Part shown: one piece after another, positions 52,255 through 60,448 of the stretch
Layout of the letters: each line of letters starts with the position of its first letter
Position numbering within the stretch: the first letter of the stretch is position 1
Assembly: GCA_000434235.1 (NCBI GenBank)
Contig: FR891993.1
Coordinates: 44,345-108,344, forward strand
DNA: 64,000 nt
Direction of reading: 5' to 3'
Source of the DNA: Alistipes sp. CAG:268
GTDB taxonomy: Bacteria; Bacteroidota; Bacteroidia; Bacteroidales; Rikenellaceae
Made by a program: the position numbers and the translations under genes
Notes under the pieces: model-generated
Databases searched by the model: none
What the model was told of the DNA's origin: nothing
Seen by the model: the letters and a program-made list of their open reading frames with translations, nothing else

Positions 52255-52818
52255 TCAGCGTTCGTCGCCCTGCGCGATGAGGCGGCACATCTGCTCCCGG
52301 GCCCGGTGGATCTGGGTCTTGACCGTTCCCAGCGGCAGGGAGAGTTTCGCGGCGATCTCCTCGTAGGAGTACTCCTCGAAGAAGCGCATCAGGATCAGTT
52401 GCCGGTAACGGGGCGTCAGGCGCTCGAGGTAGTGCTCGATCTGCGTCCGCTGCTGAAGGTTGATGACGCTCTCCTCGGGGGTCGGGGCGCTCGAGGCCGG
52501 CGACGTGAAGCGGTCGTCGATCGGCAGATCCTCCTGCCGGCGCCGCACGAAGTCGATGAAGGTGTTGCGTGCGATGGTGTAAACCCACTGTCCGAAAGTG
52601 TAGCTCGTACTGTAGCGGTGGAGGTTGATGTAGACCTTGATGAAGGTCTCCTGCAGCAGGTCGTCGGCATCGTTCGTACCCCCGAGCCGCTGCACGAACA
52701 GGCGGTGGATCGCGTCGCGGTAGCGGTTGAACAGATACTCGAAGGCCGTGTCGTCGCCCCCGAGCGTCCGGGAGACCAGCTCCCGGTCTTCGGCTACGAT
52801 ATAGTCGGCTATCTCCAT
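52255..52818 (-). CDS. ECF-type RNA polymerase sigma factor
   Basis: This 187-residue protein has sigma region 2 (YLFNRYRDAIHRLFVQRL, DADDLLQETFIKVYINLHRY) and region 4 with the HTH YSYEEIAAKLSLPLGTVKTQIHRARE. It lacks region 3, as ECF factors do. No anti-sigma gene is adjacent. It overlaps the 3' end of the GT2 gene by 10 bases, so expression is coupled to GT2. Targets are unknown. Confidence 0.95.
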   Translation of the reverse strand: MEIADYIVAEDRELVSRTLGGDDTAFEYLFNRYRDAIHRLFVQRLGGTNDADDLLQETFIKVYINLHRYSTSYTFGQWVYTIARNTFIDFVRRRQEDLPIDDRFTSPASSAPTPEESVINLQQRTQIEHYLERLTPRYRQLILMRFFEEYSYEEIAAKLSLPLGTVKTQIHRAREQMCRLIAQGDER

Positions 52819-53963
52819 ACGCGTTCATCACGGCGCAGCAGCATGATGCGCAGCGCCGCCTCCCACAGCGGGCTCAACAGATCGTAGATGAAGTAACGGC
52901 CCGCAACGCCGGCCTCGCCCAGGCGCCCCGCCACGCGACGGACCTCGATCACGACGACGGCATAGCGCACCAGCAGCAGCAACAGGGCCGCGAGCTTGTA
53001 CTCCGCAGGCATGACGGCCAGAGCCGTAAGCGTCGCGAGGAAGAAGAGCGACCGCGAGCCGATCTCCCAGCCGACGAAGCTGCGGACCGCCGCGGGATAG
53101 AAGCGGAAGGCCGAGCCGAAGTAGCGCAGCTGACTCATCCACCAGCGCATCTCGCCCCAGCGCTTCTCGCGCAGCGTGGCCCGCGGAGAGAGAATGACGC
53201 TGACGTTGTCGCGCCGCATGACCCGCTGCATGAAGAGGTCGTCCTCGCCGATGTTCATGTTCAGGTGGCTGAAGCCGTTCACCCCGAAGTAGAGGCTCTT
53301 CGTGAAGCCGAAGTTGTGGAGCGTGCCCCGGTAGGGCCGGTGCCGGACGGCCCGGGCGATCCAGTTGGCCGAGTGCATCATGCGCCAGACGCGCATCATG
53401 TAGGGAGTGAAGCCCTTGCCGTACTCCATGCCGCAGTAGCCGACGACGATCTCTCCGCGCGTGAAGCCCTTGGCCATCAGCGCCAGCCAGCGGTCCGACT
53501 GCGGCACGGCGTCGGTCGAGGTGAAGACCAGGTGTTCGTAGTGCGCCGACTTGATACCCACGTTGAGCGCCATCTTGCGCGAAATGGGGAAACGGGGGTC
53601 AAGCTGGATCTTGGTCGTGAAGATCTGCGGGAAGGTACCTTTCAGCTGCGAGAGGTCCTCGTAGAAGTCCGAGTCGTGACCCACGTAGACGATGATCACC
53701 TCGAAGACCGAGTAGTTCTGGGCCAGAATCAGCGGCAGGCGCTCCTCGACGAAACTGTAGTCCTCGGAGAAGAGCGGCACCACGACCGAGACGGGTGGCT
53801 CCTCGCTGCGGGTCGCCGCACGGCGGCTGTCGCGGTAGCCCGCAATCCGGCCGTAGACACCGATGTAATAGTAGAGCTGCACGCCGAGCATGACGAGCAT
53901 CGCTCCTGCCAGAGCAGCCCCCTCCCAGCCGTAGCACGCCAGAAAAGTATCGTAGAAGTGCAT
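52809..53963 (-). CDS. Family 2 glycosyltransferase, membrane-anchored
   Basis: This 384-residue protein has an N-terminal membrane helix (GAALAGAMLVMLGVQLYYY), a GT2 domain with VSVVVPLFSEDYSFVEERL, FTSTDAVPQSDRWLALMA and IGEDDLFMQRVM, and two C-terminal helices near 300-340. It probably makes an envelope polysaccharide; acceptor and donor are unknown. It starts divergently from tgt; the minus-strand -7 box TATCTTTG (53980-53987) lies 16 bases upstream of its ATG. The following ECF sigma gene overlaps its end by 10 bases. Confidence 0.9.
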   Translation of the reverse strand: MHFYDTFLACYGWEGAALAGAMLVMLGVQLYYYIGVYGRIAGYRDSRRAATRSEEPPVSVVVPLFSEDYSFVEERLPLILAQNYSVFEVIIVYVGHDSDFYEDLSQLKGTFPQIFTTKIQLDPRFPISRKMALNVGIKSAHYEHLVFTSTDAVPQSDRWLALMAKGFTRGEIVVGYCGMEYGKGFTPYMMRVWRMMHSANWIARAVRHRPYRGTLHNFGFTKSLYFGVNGFSHLNMNIGEDDLFMQRVMRRDNVSVILSPRATLREKRWGEMRWWMSQLRYFGSAFRFYPAAVRSFVGWEIGSRSLFFLATLTALAVMPAEYKLAALLLLLVRYAVVVIEVRRVAGRLGEAGVAGRYFIYDLLSPLWEAALRIMLLRRDERVWR

Positions 53964-53979
53964 ATTGACGAAATATGCG

Positions 53980-54008
53980 CAAAGATACGAATATTTTGTG
54001 TATTTTTG
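53980..54008. promoter_or_regulatory. Divergent -7 boxes for GT2 and tgt
   Basis: TATCTTTG on the minus strand (53980-53987) faces GT2 and TATTTTTG on the plus strand (54001-54008) faces tgt; both match TAnnTTTG. No clear -33 elements are visible. The tgt leader would be only a few to about nine bases. Confidence 0.5.
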
Positions 54009-54022
54009 CCGAATATATGAGT

Positions 54023-55153
54023 ATGAAATTCACGCTGCAGTACAAGGACCCCGCATCGAAGGCCCGGGCCGGCGAGCTGACGACCGATCACGGCGTCGTC
54101 CGCACGCCGATCTTCATGCCCGTGGGCACGGCCGCTACGGTCAAGGGGCTTTTCCACCGCGACGTGCGCGACGAGGCGCACGCCCAGATCATCCTGGCCA
54201 ACACCTACCACCTCTACCTCCGCCCCGGTATGGAGATCATCGAGCAGGCCGGAGGCGTGCACCGCTTCTCGACGTGGGAGGGGCCGATGCTTACCGACAG
54301 CGGAGGCTTCCAGGTCTTCTCGCTCGCGGCGTGCCGCAAACTCAAGGAGGAGGGGTGCCACTTCCGCTCGCACATCGACGGATCGAAGCACCTGTTCACC
54401 CCCGAGAGCGTGATCGACACCGAGCGGACGATCGGCGCCGACATCATGATGGCCTTCGACGAGTGCCCCCCGGGCGACGCGCCCCGCGAGTACGCGGCCA
54501 AGTCGCTGGACCTGACCGAGCGGTGGCTCGACCGCTGCTTCAACCGCTACCGCCAGACTGCCCCTAAATACGGCCACTACCAGGCGCTGTTCCCCATCGT
54601 ACAGGGGTGCGCCTACCCCGACCTGCGGGCCCGGGCGGCCGAAAACGTGAAACAGTACGACGCCGACGGATATGCCATCGGCGGACTGGCCGTGGGTGAA
54701 CCCACGGAGGTGATGTACGAGATGATCGAGGTGGTCAATGCCATCCTGCCGGAAGATCGTCCCCGCTACCTGATGGGGGTCGGCACGCCGGTGAACATCC
54801 TCGAGGGCATCGAACGCGGCGTGGACATGTTCGACTGCGTGATGCCCACGCGCAACGGCCGCAACGGGCAGCTCTTCACGGCCGAAGGGGTGATCAACAT
54901 CCGCAACAAGAAGTGGGAGGCGGATTTCTCGCCCATCGATCCCGAGGGAACGGCGTTCGTCGATCGGCTCTACTCGAAGGCCTACCTGCACCACCTGGCC
55001 GCCTGCGGGGAGATGCTCGCCGCGGAAATCGCCTCGCTGCACAACATTGCCTTCTACCTGCGGCTGGTCACGATGGCCCGCGAGCACATCGCCGCGGGAG
55101 ACTTCACCCCCTGGAAACAGCAGATGGTCGCCCGGCTCCAGCGCCGGCTGTAG
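54023..55153 (+). CDS. tgt: Queuine/preQ1 tRNA-guanine transglycosylase lacking zinc cysteines
   Basis: This 376-residue TIM-barrel enzyme swaps G34 of tRNA for preQ1 (queuosine pathway). Catalytic motifs are TDSGGFQVFSL, YAIGGLAVGEP and MFDCVMPTRNGRNGQLFT with the nucleophile Asp. In the C-terminal zinc region, however, the three Cys of the usual CxCxxC stretch are absent (PIDPEGTAFVDRLYSKAYLHHL gives Gly, Ala and Asp at the aligned places); the following His (SLHNIAFYL) is kept. Related Bacteroidota enzymes seem to share this. An ATG at 54017 adds two residues; 54023 is preferred because of the short leader. Confidence 0.94.
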   Translation: MKFTLQYKDPASKARAGELTTDHGVVRTPIFMPVGTAATVKGLFHRDVRDEAHAQIILANTYHLYLRPGMEIIEQAGGVHRFSTWEGPMLTDSGGFQVFSLAACRKLKEEGCHFRSHIDGSKHLFTPESVIDTERTIGADIMMAFDECPPGDAPREYAAKSLDLTERWLDRCFNRYRQTAPKYGHYQALFPIVQGCAYPDLRARAAENVKQYDADGYAIGGLAVGEPTEVMYEMIEVVNAILPEDRPRYLMGVGTPVNILEGIERGVDMFDCVMPTRNGRNGQLFTAEGVINIRNKKWEADFSPIDPEGTAFVDRLYSKAYLHHLAACGEMLAAEIASLHNIAFYLRLVTMAREHIAAGDFTPWKQQMVARLQRRL

Positions 55154-55235
55154 GCCGCAGGAACGAAGGAGGCGAACCGCAAAACAGACAAGAAACAGAC
55201 TCCGCGAACAGCAGGACCCAAGACCCGAAAGAAAG

Positions 55236-56338
55236 ATGAAACGCTATTGGCCCGGATTCAAGATTCTGGATCGCTACATACTCGGCAAGTTCCTCGCGAC
55301 CTACTTCTTCGCCATCGCGATGATCATCGTCATCGTCGTCATCTTCGACTACGTGGAGAAGATCGACGACTTCACCGAGACGCACGCGCCGCTCAAGGAG
55401 GTGCTGTTCACCTATTACCTCAACTTCATCCCCTTCTTCATCAATCAGTTCAGCGGTCTGTTCACCTTCATCGCCTGTATCTTCTTCACCTCGAAGATGG
55501 CCTATCAGACCGAGATCGTCGCCATGCTGTCGGGCGGCATGTCGTTCCGCCGGCTGATGTGGCCCTACTTCCTCGGCGCGTTCATCATCGGATCGCTCTC
55601 GCTGGGACTCAACCTCTGGCTCATCCCCTCTCGCAGCGGCACATCGTCGATTTCGAGCAGCAGTACATCCCCCGCAAGCAGAACACCCGCTACGACCGCC
55701 ATATCTACAGGCAGATCGAACCGGGCATTTTCGCCTATGTCCGCGGGTACAACGGAGCGTCGCACCAGGCCTCGTTCTTCGCCCTGGAGCGGTACGTCAG
55801 CGGTACGATGACCCATTCGCTCGAGGCCGCCGACGCCAAGTTCAACCCCGAGACCAAGCGCTGGACAGCACCCCGGTACACCAAACGCGAGTTCGACTCG
55901 CTCGGCATGGAGCGTTTCGAACAGTTCCGCAACCTCGACACACTCATCAACCTCGAAGTGGCGGAACTGGGCGAGATCAACGACCTGATCCAGACGATGA
56001 ACATCACGCAGCTCAACGAGTTCCTCGACCAGCAGCGCGCCAAGGGTTCCGACTCGATCAACATCATCGAGGTCGAGAAGCACGCACGCTACGCCTACCC
56101 GCTCTCGACCTTCATCCTTACGCTGATCGGCGTCTCGCTCTCCTCGCGCAAGGTCCGCGGCGGAACGGGGCTCCACATCGGAATCGGCACCGGACTCTGC
56201 TTCTCGTACATCCTCTTCAACCGTTTCTTCGAGGAGTTCGCCAAAAGCGGATCGCTCCCGCCCTGGCTGGCGGTCTGGCTGCCCAACATTATCTACCTTG
56301 TCATCGCCGTCTACCTCTACCGGAAGGCACCGAAATAA
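55236..56338 (+). pseudogene. LptF/LptG family permease with a one-base frame loss
   Basis: The gene encodes a lipopolysaccharide-export permease in two frames. The first (from 55236) has FKILDRYILGKFLATYFFAI, helix pairs and MLSGGMSFRRLMWPYFLGAF; after LNLWLIP (residue 131) it runs out of frame to 55811. The other frame carries SQRHIVDFEQQYI, the periplasmic domain and the final helices ending YLVIAVYLYRKAPK at 56338. Only one extra base near 55626-55633 is needed to give 367 residues, the normal length. These permeases are usually essential, so an assembly error or a population variant is more likely than true loss. It lies between tgt and the PASTA gene. Confidence 0.85.
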
Positions 56339-56351
56339 TTGGCTACGACCT

Positions 56352-57353
56352 ATGAAAAACTTGCAGAATACCCTGTCCGAACTCCGGCGGAACAAGCTGG
56401 TGTGGAACCTGCTGCTGATCGTTCTGATCATCCTCGCGATGGCCGTCATCGCACATTTCGTCATGCAGGCCGGGACGCGTCACGGCGCCCGGCGCACCGT
56501 GCCCGACTTCTCGGGCATCGCACTCGGCGAGGCGCAGCGCATCGCCCGCGCCAACGACCTGCGGCTGCACATCAACGACTCGCTCTTCGTGCCTGCATAC
56601 GAAGGAGGCACGGTGCTCGACCAACTGCCCGAAGGGGGCGTGGAGGTGAAGCCCGGACGCACGGTCTACATCACGATCAACGCCTTCCGCCAGAAGCAGG
56701 TTCCCGTGCCCTACGTGGCCGGACGTTCGCTGCGACAGGCCAAGAACATGCTCGAGATCGCCGGGCTGGAGATCGAGCGTCTCGTCTATCGTCCCGACAT
56801 CGCCACGAACTACGTGCTCGAAGAGTACTGCGACAACCGTCCCGTGCAGCCCGAGAGCAAGATCGAGGCCGAAGCCGGCTCGGGCGTGACGCTCTATGTC
56901 GGAGTCCAGGCGGGCGACAGCCTCACGATCGTCCCGCAGGTGATCGGGGCTACCCTGCGGCAGGCCAAGAGCAGGCTGTGGGAGCTGGGCCTCAATGTCG
57001 GACGGATCGCCTTCGACGAAGGCATCGACCTTATCAACCAGAAGGACGCCCGGGTCTACATCCAGACCCCGGGAGCCGAGCGGGCCGCCGTGCTGGGCTC
57101 TCCGGTGGAGCTGCGGCTGACACTCGATGCCGACAAGCTGACCAGGGCCCGCTCCGAAGCGACAAAACAAGCCGCTACGGCAGCTGAGGAGCGCATGCGC
57201 ATGGAGCGCGAGCGCGATTCGCTGCGCGAGGCCGGAGCGCTGACCGCACTGCCGCAGCCAGAGGCCACGGAGGGAGGTCCGACGGCGGAGGAGCGGCGGT
57301 CCGAGTCCCGTCCGAAACAACAAGCATCCGAACCCGACGAATTCTTCGACTGA
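56352..57353 (+). CDS. Membrane-anchored PASTA domain protein
   Basis: This 333-residue protein has one membrane helix (NLLLIVLIILAMAVIAHFV, about 18-36) and three periplasmic PASTA domains at about 48-112, 113-185 and 190-258, each starting with a VP-type motif (TVPDFSGIALGEAQ, VPVPYVAGRSLRQAK, IVPQVIGATLRQAK). A charged tail of about 70 residues with many Glu, Arg and Ala follows. No kinase domain is attached. PASTA domains bind muropeptides or contribute to division complexes; the stand-alone form next to rluD is conserved in Bacteroidota. It overlaps rluD by one base. Confidence 0.9.
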   Translation: MKNLQNTLSELRRNKLVWNLLLIVLIILAMAVIAHFVMQAGTRHGARRTVPDFSGIALGEAQRIARANDLRLHINDSLFVPAYEGGTVLDQLPEGGVEVKPGRTVYITINAFRQKQVPVPYVAGRSLRQAKNMLEIAGLEIERLVYRPDIATNYVLEEYCDNRPVQPESKIEAEAGSGVTLYVGVQAGDSLTIVPQVIGATLRQAKSRLWELGLNVGRIAFDEGIDLINQKDARVYIQTPGAERAAVLGSPVELRLTLDADKLTRARSEATKQAATAAEERMRMERERDSLREAGALTALPQPEATEGGPTAEERRSESRPKQQASEPDEFFD

Positions 57354-58441
57354 TGGCCGACGACGCACGCTACATACCGGACGAGCTCGATCCGGAAACA
57401 GACGCCGCAACCTCCGAGGACGACGAAGGGGCCGGGCTCTACGAGCACTTCGCCGTGACGGCCGACAAGGGGCAGACACTCCTGCGGCTCGACAAGTTCC
57501 TCACGGCAAGAATGGAGCACTGCTCGCGCAACCGCATCCAGGCGGCGGCCGACAGCGGCAACATCCTCGTGAACGGGCGTCCCGCCAAGTCGAGCTACAA
57601 GGTCAAGCCGCTGGACCGCATCCAGATCGTGATGCCCTACCCGCGGCGCGATACGGAGATCAAACCCGAGGACATCCCGCTCGAGATACCCTACGAGGAC
57701 GACGACCTGCTGATCGTAAACAAGCCGGCCGGCATGGTCGTACACCCCGGCGTGGGCAACTGGGACGGGACGCTGGTCAATGCACTGATGTTCCACCTCA
57801 ACCGGCAGGGCATCCCGGCCGAGGAACAGAATCGCGCCGGACTGGTGCACCGCATCGACAAGAACACCTCGGGACTGCTCGTCGTGGCCAAGAACGAGCA
57901 GGCGCACGCACGCCTGGCCCGCCAGTTCTTTGACCACACGATCCAGCGCCGCTATGTGGCGCTCGTTTGGGGCAACTTCGACGAGGACGAGGGGACGATC
58001 ACGGGCAACATCGGCCGCAGCCCCCGCGAGCGGCAGAAGATGTATGTCTTCGCCGACGGATCGGATGGCAAGCATGCCGTGACGCACTGGAAGGTGCTGC
58101 GCCGCTTCGGTTACGTGACCCTCGTGGAGTGCCGCCTCGAGACGGGACGCACACACCAGATCCGCGTGCACATGGCCTGGATCGGCCACCCGCTCTTCAA
58201 CGACGAGCGCTACGGCGGCGACCGCATCCTCAAGGGCACGACCTTTGCCAAGTACCGGCAGTTCGTCGAGAACTGCTTCGCGGTGATGCCGCGCCATGCG
58301 CTCCACGCCCGCCTGCTCGGATTCGAGCACCCCACGACGCACCGCGACATGCTGTTCGAGTGCGGCCTGCCCGACGACTTCCGCGCACTCCTGGAGAAAT
58401 GGGAGGGATATGCCGCGACCGGAAGGACGGACGAGGAGTGA
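57353..58441 (+). CDS. RluD-like 23S rRNA pseudouridine synthase
   Basis: This 362-residue RluA-family enzyme has an S4 domain (RLDKFLTARMEHCSRNRIQ, about 47-110) and a catalytic domain with the signature AGLVHRIDKNTSGLLVVAKN, whose Asp is the nucleophile; IVNKPAGMVVHPGVGN and ETGRTHQIRVHM are typical. It most resembles RluD, which modifies helix 69 of 23S rRNA. An acidic N-terminal stretch of about 35 residues precedes the S4 domain. The start overlaps the stop of the PASTA gene by one base. Confidence 0.93.
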   Translation: MADDARYIPDELDPETDAATSEDDEGAGLYEHFAVTADKGQTLLRLDKFLTARMEHCSRNRIQAAADSGNILVNGRPAKSSYKVKPLDRIQIVMPYPRRDTEIKPEDIPLEIPYEDDDLLIVNKPAGMVVHPGVGNWDGTLVNALMFHLNRQGIPAEEQNRAGLVHRIDKNTSGLLVVAKNEQAHARLARQFFDHTIQRRYVALVWGNFDEDEGTITGNIGRSPRERQKMYVFADGSDGKHAVTHWKVLRRFGYVTLVECRLETGRTHQIRVHMAWIGHPLFNDERYGGDRILKGTTFAKYRQFVENCFAVMPRHALHARLLGFEHPTTHRDMLFECGLPDDFRALLEKWEGYAATGRTDEE

Positions 58442-58464
58442 CCCGGCGGCCGGGGCGACAGAAG

Positions 58465-60381
58465 ATGTACAGACAACACATTCCGATGTTTCTACCTACA
58501 ACGATCAAAGAGGTCCGCGAACGCGGCTGGGATCAACTCGACGTGATCCTCTTCTCGGGCGATGCCTACATCGACCACCCGGCATTCGGACCGGCAGTCG
58601 TCGGGCGCCTGCTCGAGGCCGAGGGTTACCGTGTGGCCATCGTCCCGCAGCCCAACTGGCGCGACGACCTGCGCGATTTCACCAAGCTCGGAGCCCCGCG
58701 CCTCTTTTTCGGCATCTCGGCCGGATCGATGGACTCGATGGTGAACCACTACACGGCCAACCTCCGCCTGCGACACGACGACGCCTACACGCCCGGCGGC
58801 AAGGCCGGATTCCGACCCGACTACGCCGTGACGGTCTATGCGCAGATCCTCAAACGGCTCTATCCCCACGTCCCGGTGGTCATCGGCGGCATTGAGGCCT
58901 CGCTGCGGCGCCTGACGCACTACGACTACTGGAGCGACTCGCTCAAGCCCTCGGTACTCGTCGAGTCGGGGGCCGACCTGCTCATCTACGGCATGGGCGA
59001 ACGGGTCGTACAGCAGGTGGCGCGGGCCATGCGCAACGGATACAACGCCAAACTGCTGCGCAAGATCCGCCAGGTGGCCTTCCTTGCCGACGAGGCCTAC
59101 GTCAGCCGGCTCGACCTCGACCGAACGATCCGCCTGCACGGCTACGAAGAGTGCCTGCGCGACAAGCGAGCCTTCGGCGAGAACTTCACCGTCATCGAGA
59201 CACAGAGCAACCTGATGGAGCCCGAGACGACGCTGGTCGAGGCGACGGGCGATCGGTTCGTGGTCGTGACACCCCCCAACACGACCCTCACGACCGAAGA
59301 GCTCGACCACTCGTTCGACCTGCCCTACGAACGGGCGCCGCATCCCCGCTACCGCGGCAAGGGGGATATCCCGGCCTGGGAGATGATCAAGTTCTCGGTA
59401 AACATCCACCGCGGCTGCTTCGGAGGCTGCTCCTTCTGCACGATCTCGGCCCATCAGGGCAAATTCATCAACTCGCGCAGCGAACGCTCGATTCTCGGCG
59501 AGGTGGAGCGGGTGGCCGCCATGCCGGGATTCAAGGGCTACCTCTCGGACGTCGGAGCCCCTTCGGCCAACATGTACCGCATGGGCGGCCGCGACCGCGA
59601 ACTGTGCCGCAAGTGCCGCCGCCCGTCGTGCCTCCACCCGCGGATGTGCCCCAACCTGAACAACGACCACGGTCCGCTGCTGGCCCTCTACGAGAAGATC
59701 CGAGCCGTCAAGGGGGTCAAGAAGGCCTTTATCGGCAGCGGCATCCGCTACGACCTCTTCGATGAAAGGCCCTATCTCGAAACCGTGCTGAAGCACCATA
59801 CCTCGGGGCGGTTGAAGGTGGCGCCCGAGCATACCGAAGAGCAGGTGCTGCAACTCATGCGCAAGCCGCCGTTCGCCCTCTTCGAGCGGCTGAACGCCGA
59901 CTTCCACCGCATCTGCGACCGCGAGGGGCTGCCCTACCAGCTCATCCCCTACTTCATCTCGTCGCACCCCGGATGCACGGAGCAGGACATGCGCGCACTC
60001 TCGGAGAAGGTGCTCGGCAAGCTGCACTTCAACCTCGAGCAGGTGCAGGACCTCACCCCCACGCCGATGACCCTCTCGTCGGTGATGTTCTACACGGGCG
60101 AGAACCCCTACACGCACGAGAAGGTCTACGTGGCCCGCACGCAGGAGGAGAAACGCCGCCAGAAGAGCTACTTCTTCGGCGGACGCATTCCCGCACCGAC
60201 CGCCTCCGCCGGACGAAGAGCGCACGAGGCGGAACGCGGACAAGCAGCCGGGCGGAAGGGCGGTCCGTATGGCAGGTCGGACGGCGGATCGAAAAGCGCT
60301 CCGAAGAGCAGTCCGGACGGTTTCCGAAAGAACAAGCGCCCAATGGTTCGGAAGGGTACGGGCGTTACGAAAAAAGGCTGA
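58465..60381 (+). CDS. YgiQ family radical SAM protein
   Basis: This 638-residue protein has the UPF0313/YgiQ layout: an N-terminal domain with LPTTIKEVRERGWDQLDVILFSGDAYIDHP (seen in parts), IGGIEASLRRLTHYDYW, then the radical SAM cluster motif RGCFGGCSFCTISAHQG near 320, and a second Cys group RKCRRPSCLHPRMCPNL. A basic C-terminal tail of about 70 residues is rich in Lys, Gly and Ser. The reaction of this family is unknown. The ATG at 58465 gives the usual MYRQHIPMFLPTT start. A terminator overlaps its last codons. Confidence 0.93.
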   Translation: MYRQHIPMFLPTTIKEVRERGWDQLDVILFSGDAYIDHPAFGPAVVGRLLEAEGYRVAIVPQPNWRDDLRDFTKLGAPRLFFGISAGSMDSMVNHYTANLRLRHDDAYTPGGKAGFRPDYAVTVYAQILKRLYPHVPVVIGGIEASLRRLTHYDYWSDSLKPSVLVESGADLLIYGMGERVVQQVARAMRNGYNAKLLRKIRQVAFLADEAYVSRLDLDRTIRLHGYEECLRDKRAFGENFTVIETQSNLMEPETTLVEATGDRFVVVTPPNTTLTTEELDHSFDLPYERAPHPRYRGKGDIPAWEMIKFSVNIHRGCFGGCSFCTISAHQGKFINSRSERSILGEVERVAAMPGFKGYLSDVGAPSANMYRMGGRDRELCRKCRRPSCLHPRMCPNLNNDHGPLLALYEKIRAVKGVKKAFIGSGIRYDLFDERPYLETVLKHHTSGRLKVAPEHTEEQVLQLMRKPPFALFERLNADFHRICDREGLPYQLIPYFISSHPGCTEQDMRALSEKVLGKLHFNLEQVQDLTPTPMTLSSVMFYTGENPYTHEKVYVARTQEEKRRQKSYFFGGRIPAPTASAGRRAHEAERGQAAGRKGGPYGRSDGGSKSAPKSSPDGFRKNKRPMVRKGTGVTKKG

Positions 60382-60403
60382 TCCGTCGGGGATCGGCCTT
60401 TTT
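60374..60403 (+). terminator. Terminator after the YgiQ-like gene
   Basis: An 11-bp stem (60374-60384 with 60390-60400, one T-G pair) with a 5-base loop leads into TTTTT. It includes the stop codon region of the gene. Confidence 0.9.
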
Positions 60404-60448
60404 CATGGATGGCGGAGGGAGGTTTCTTCGCGGAGAAGCGGGACCGGG

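Noticed and set aside
55620-55640. Programmed ribosomal frameshift in the Lpt permease
   Set aside because: No typical slippery heptamer or downstream pseudoknot is visible; a sequence error or mutation is simpler.
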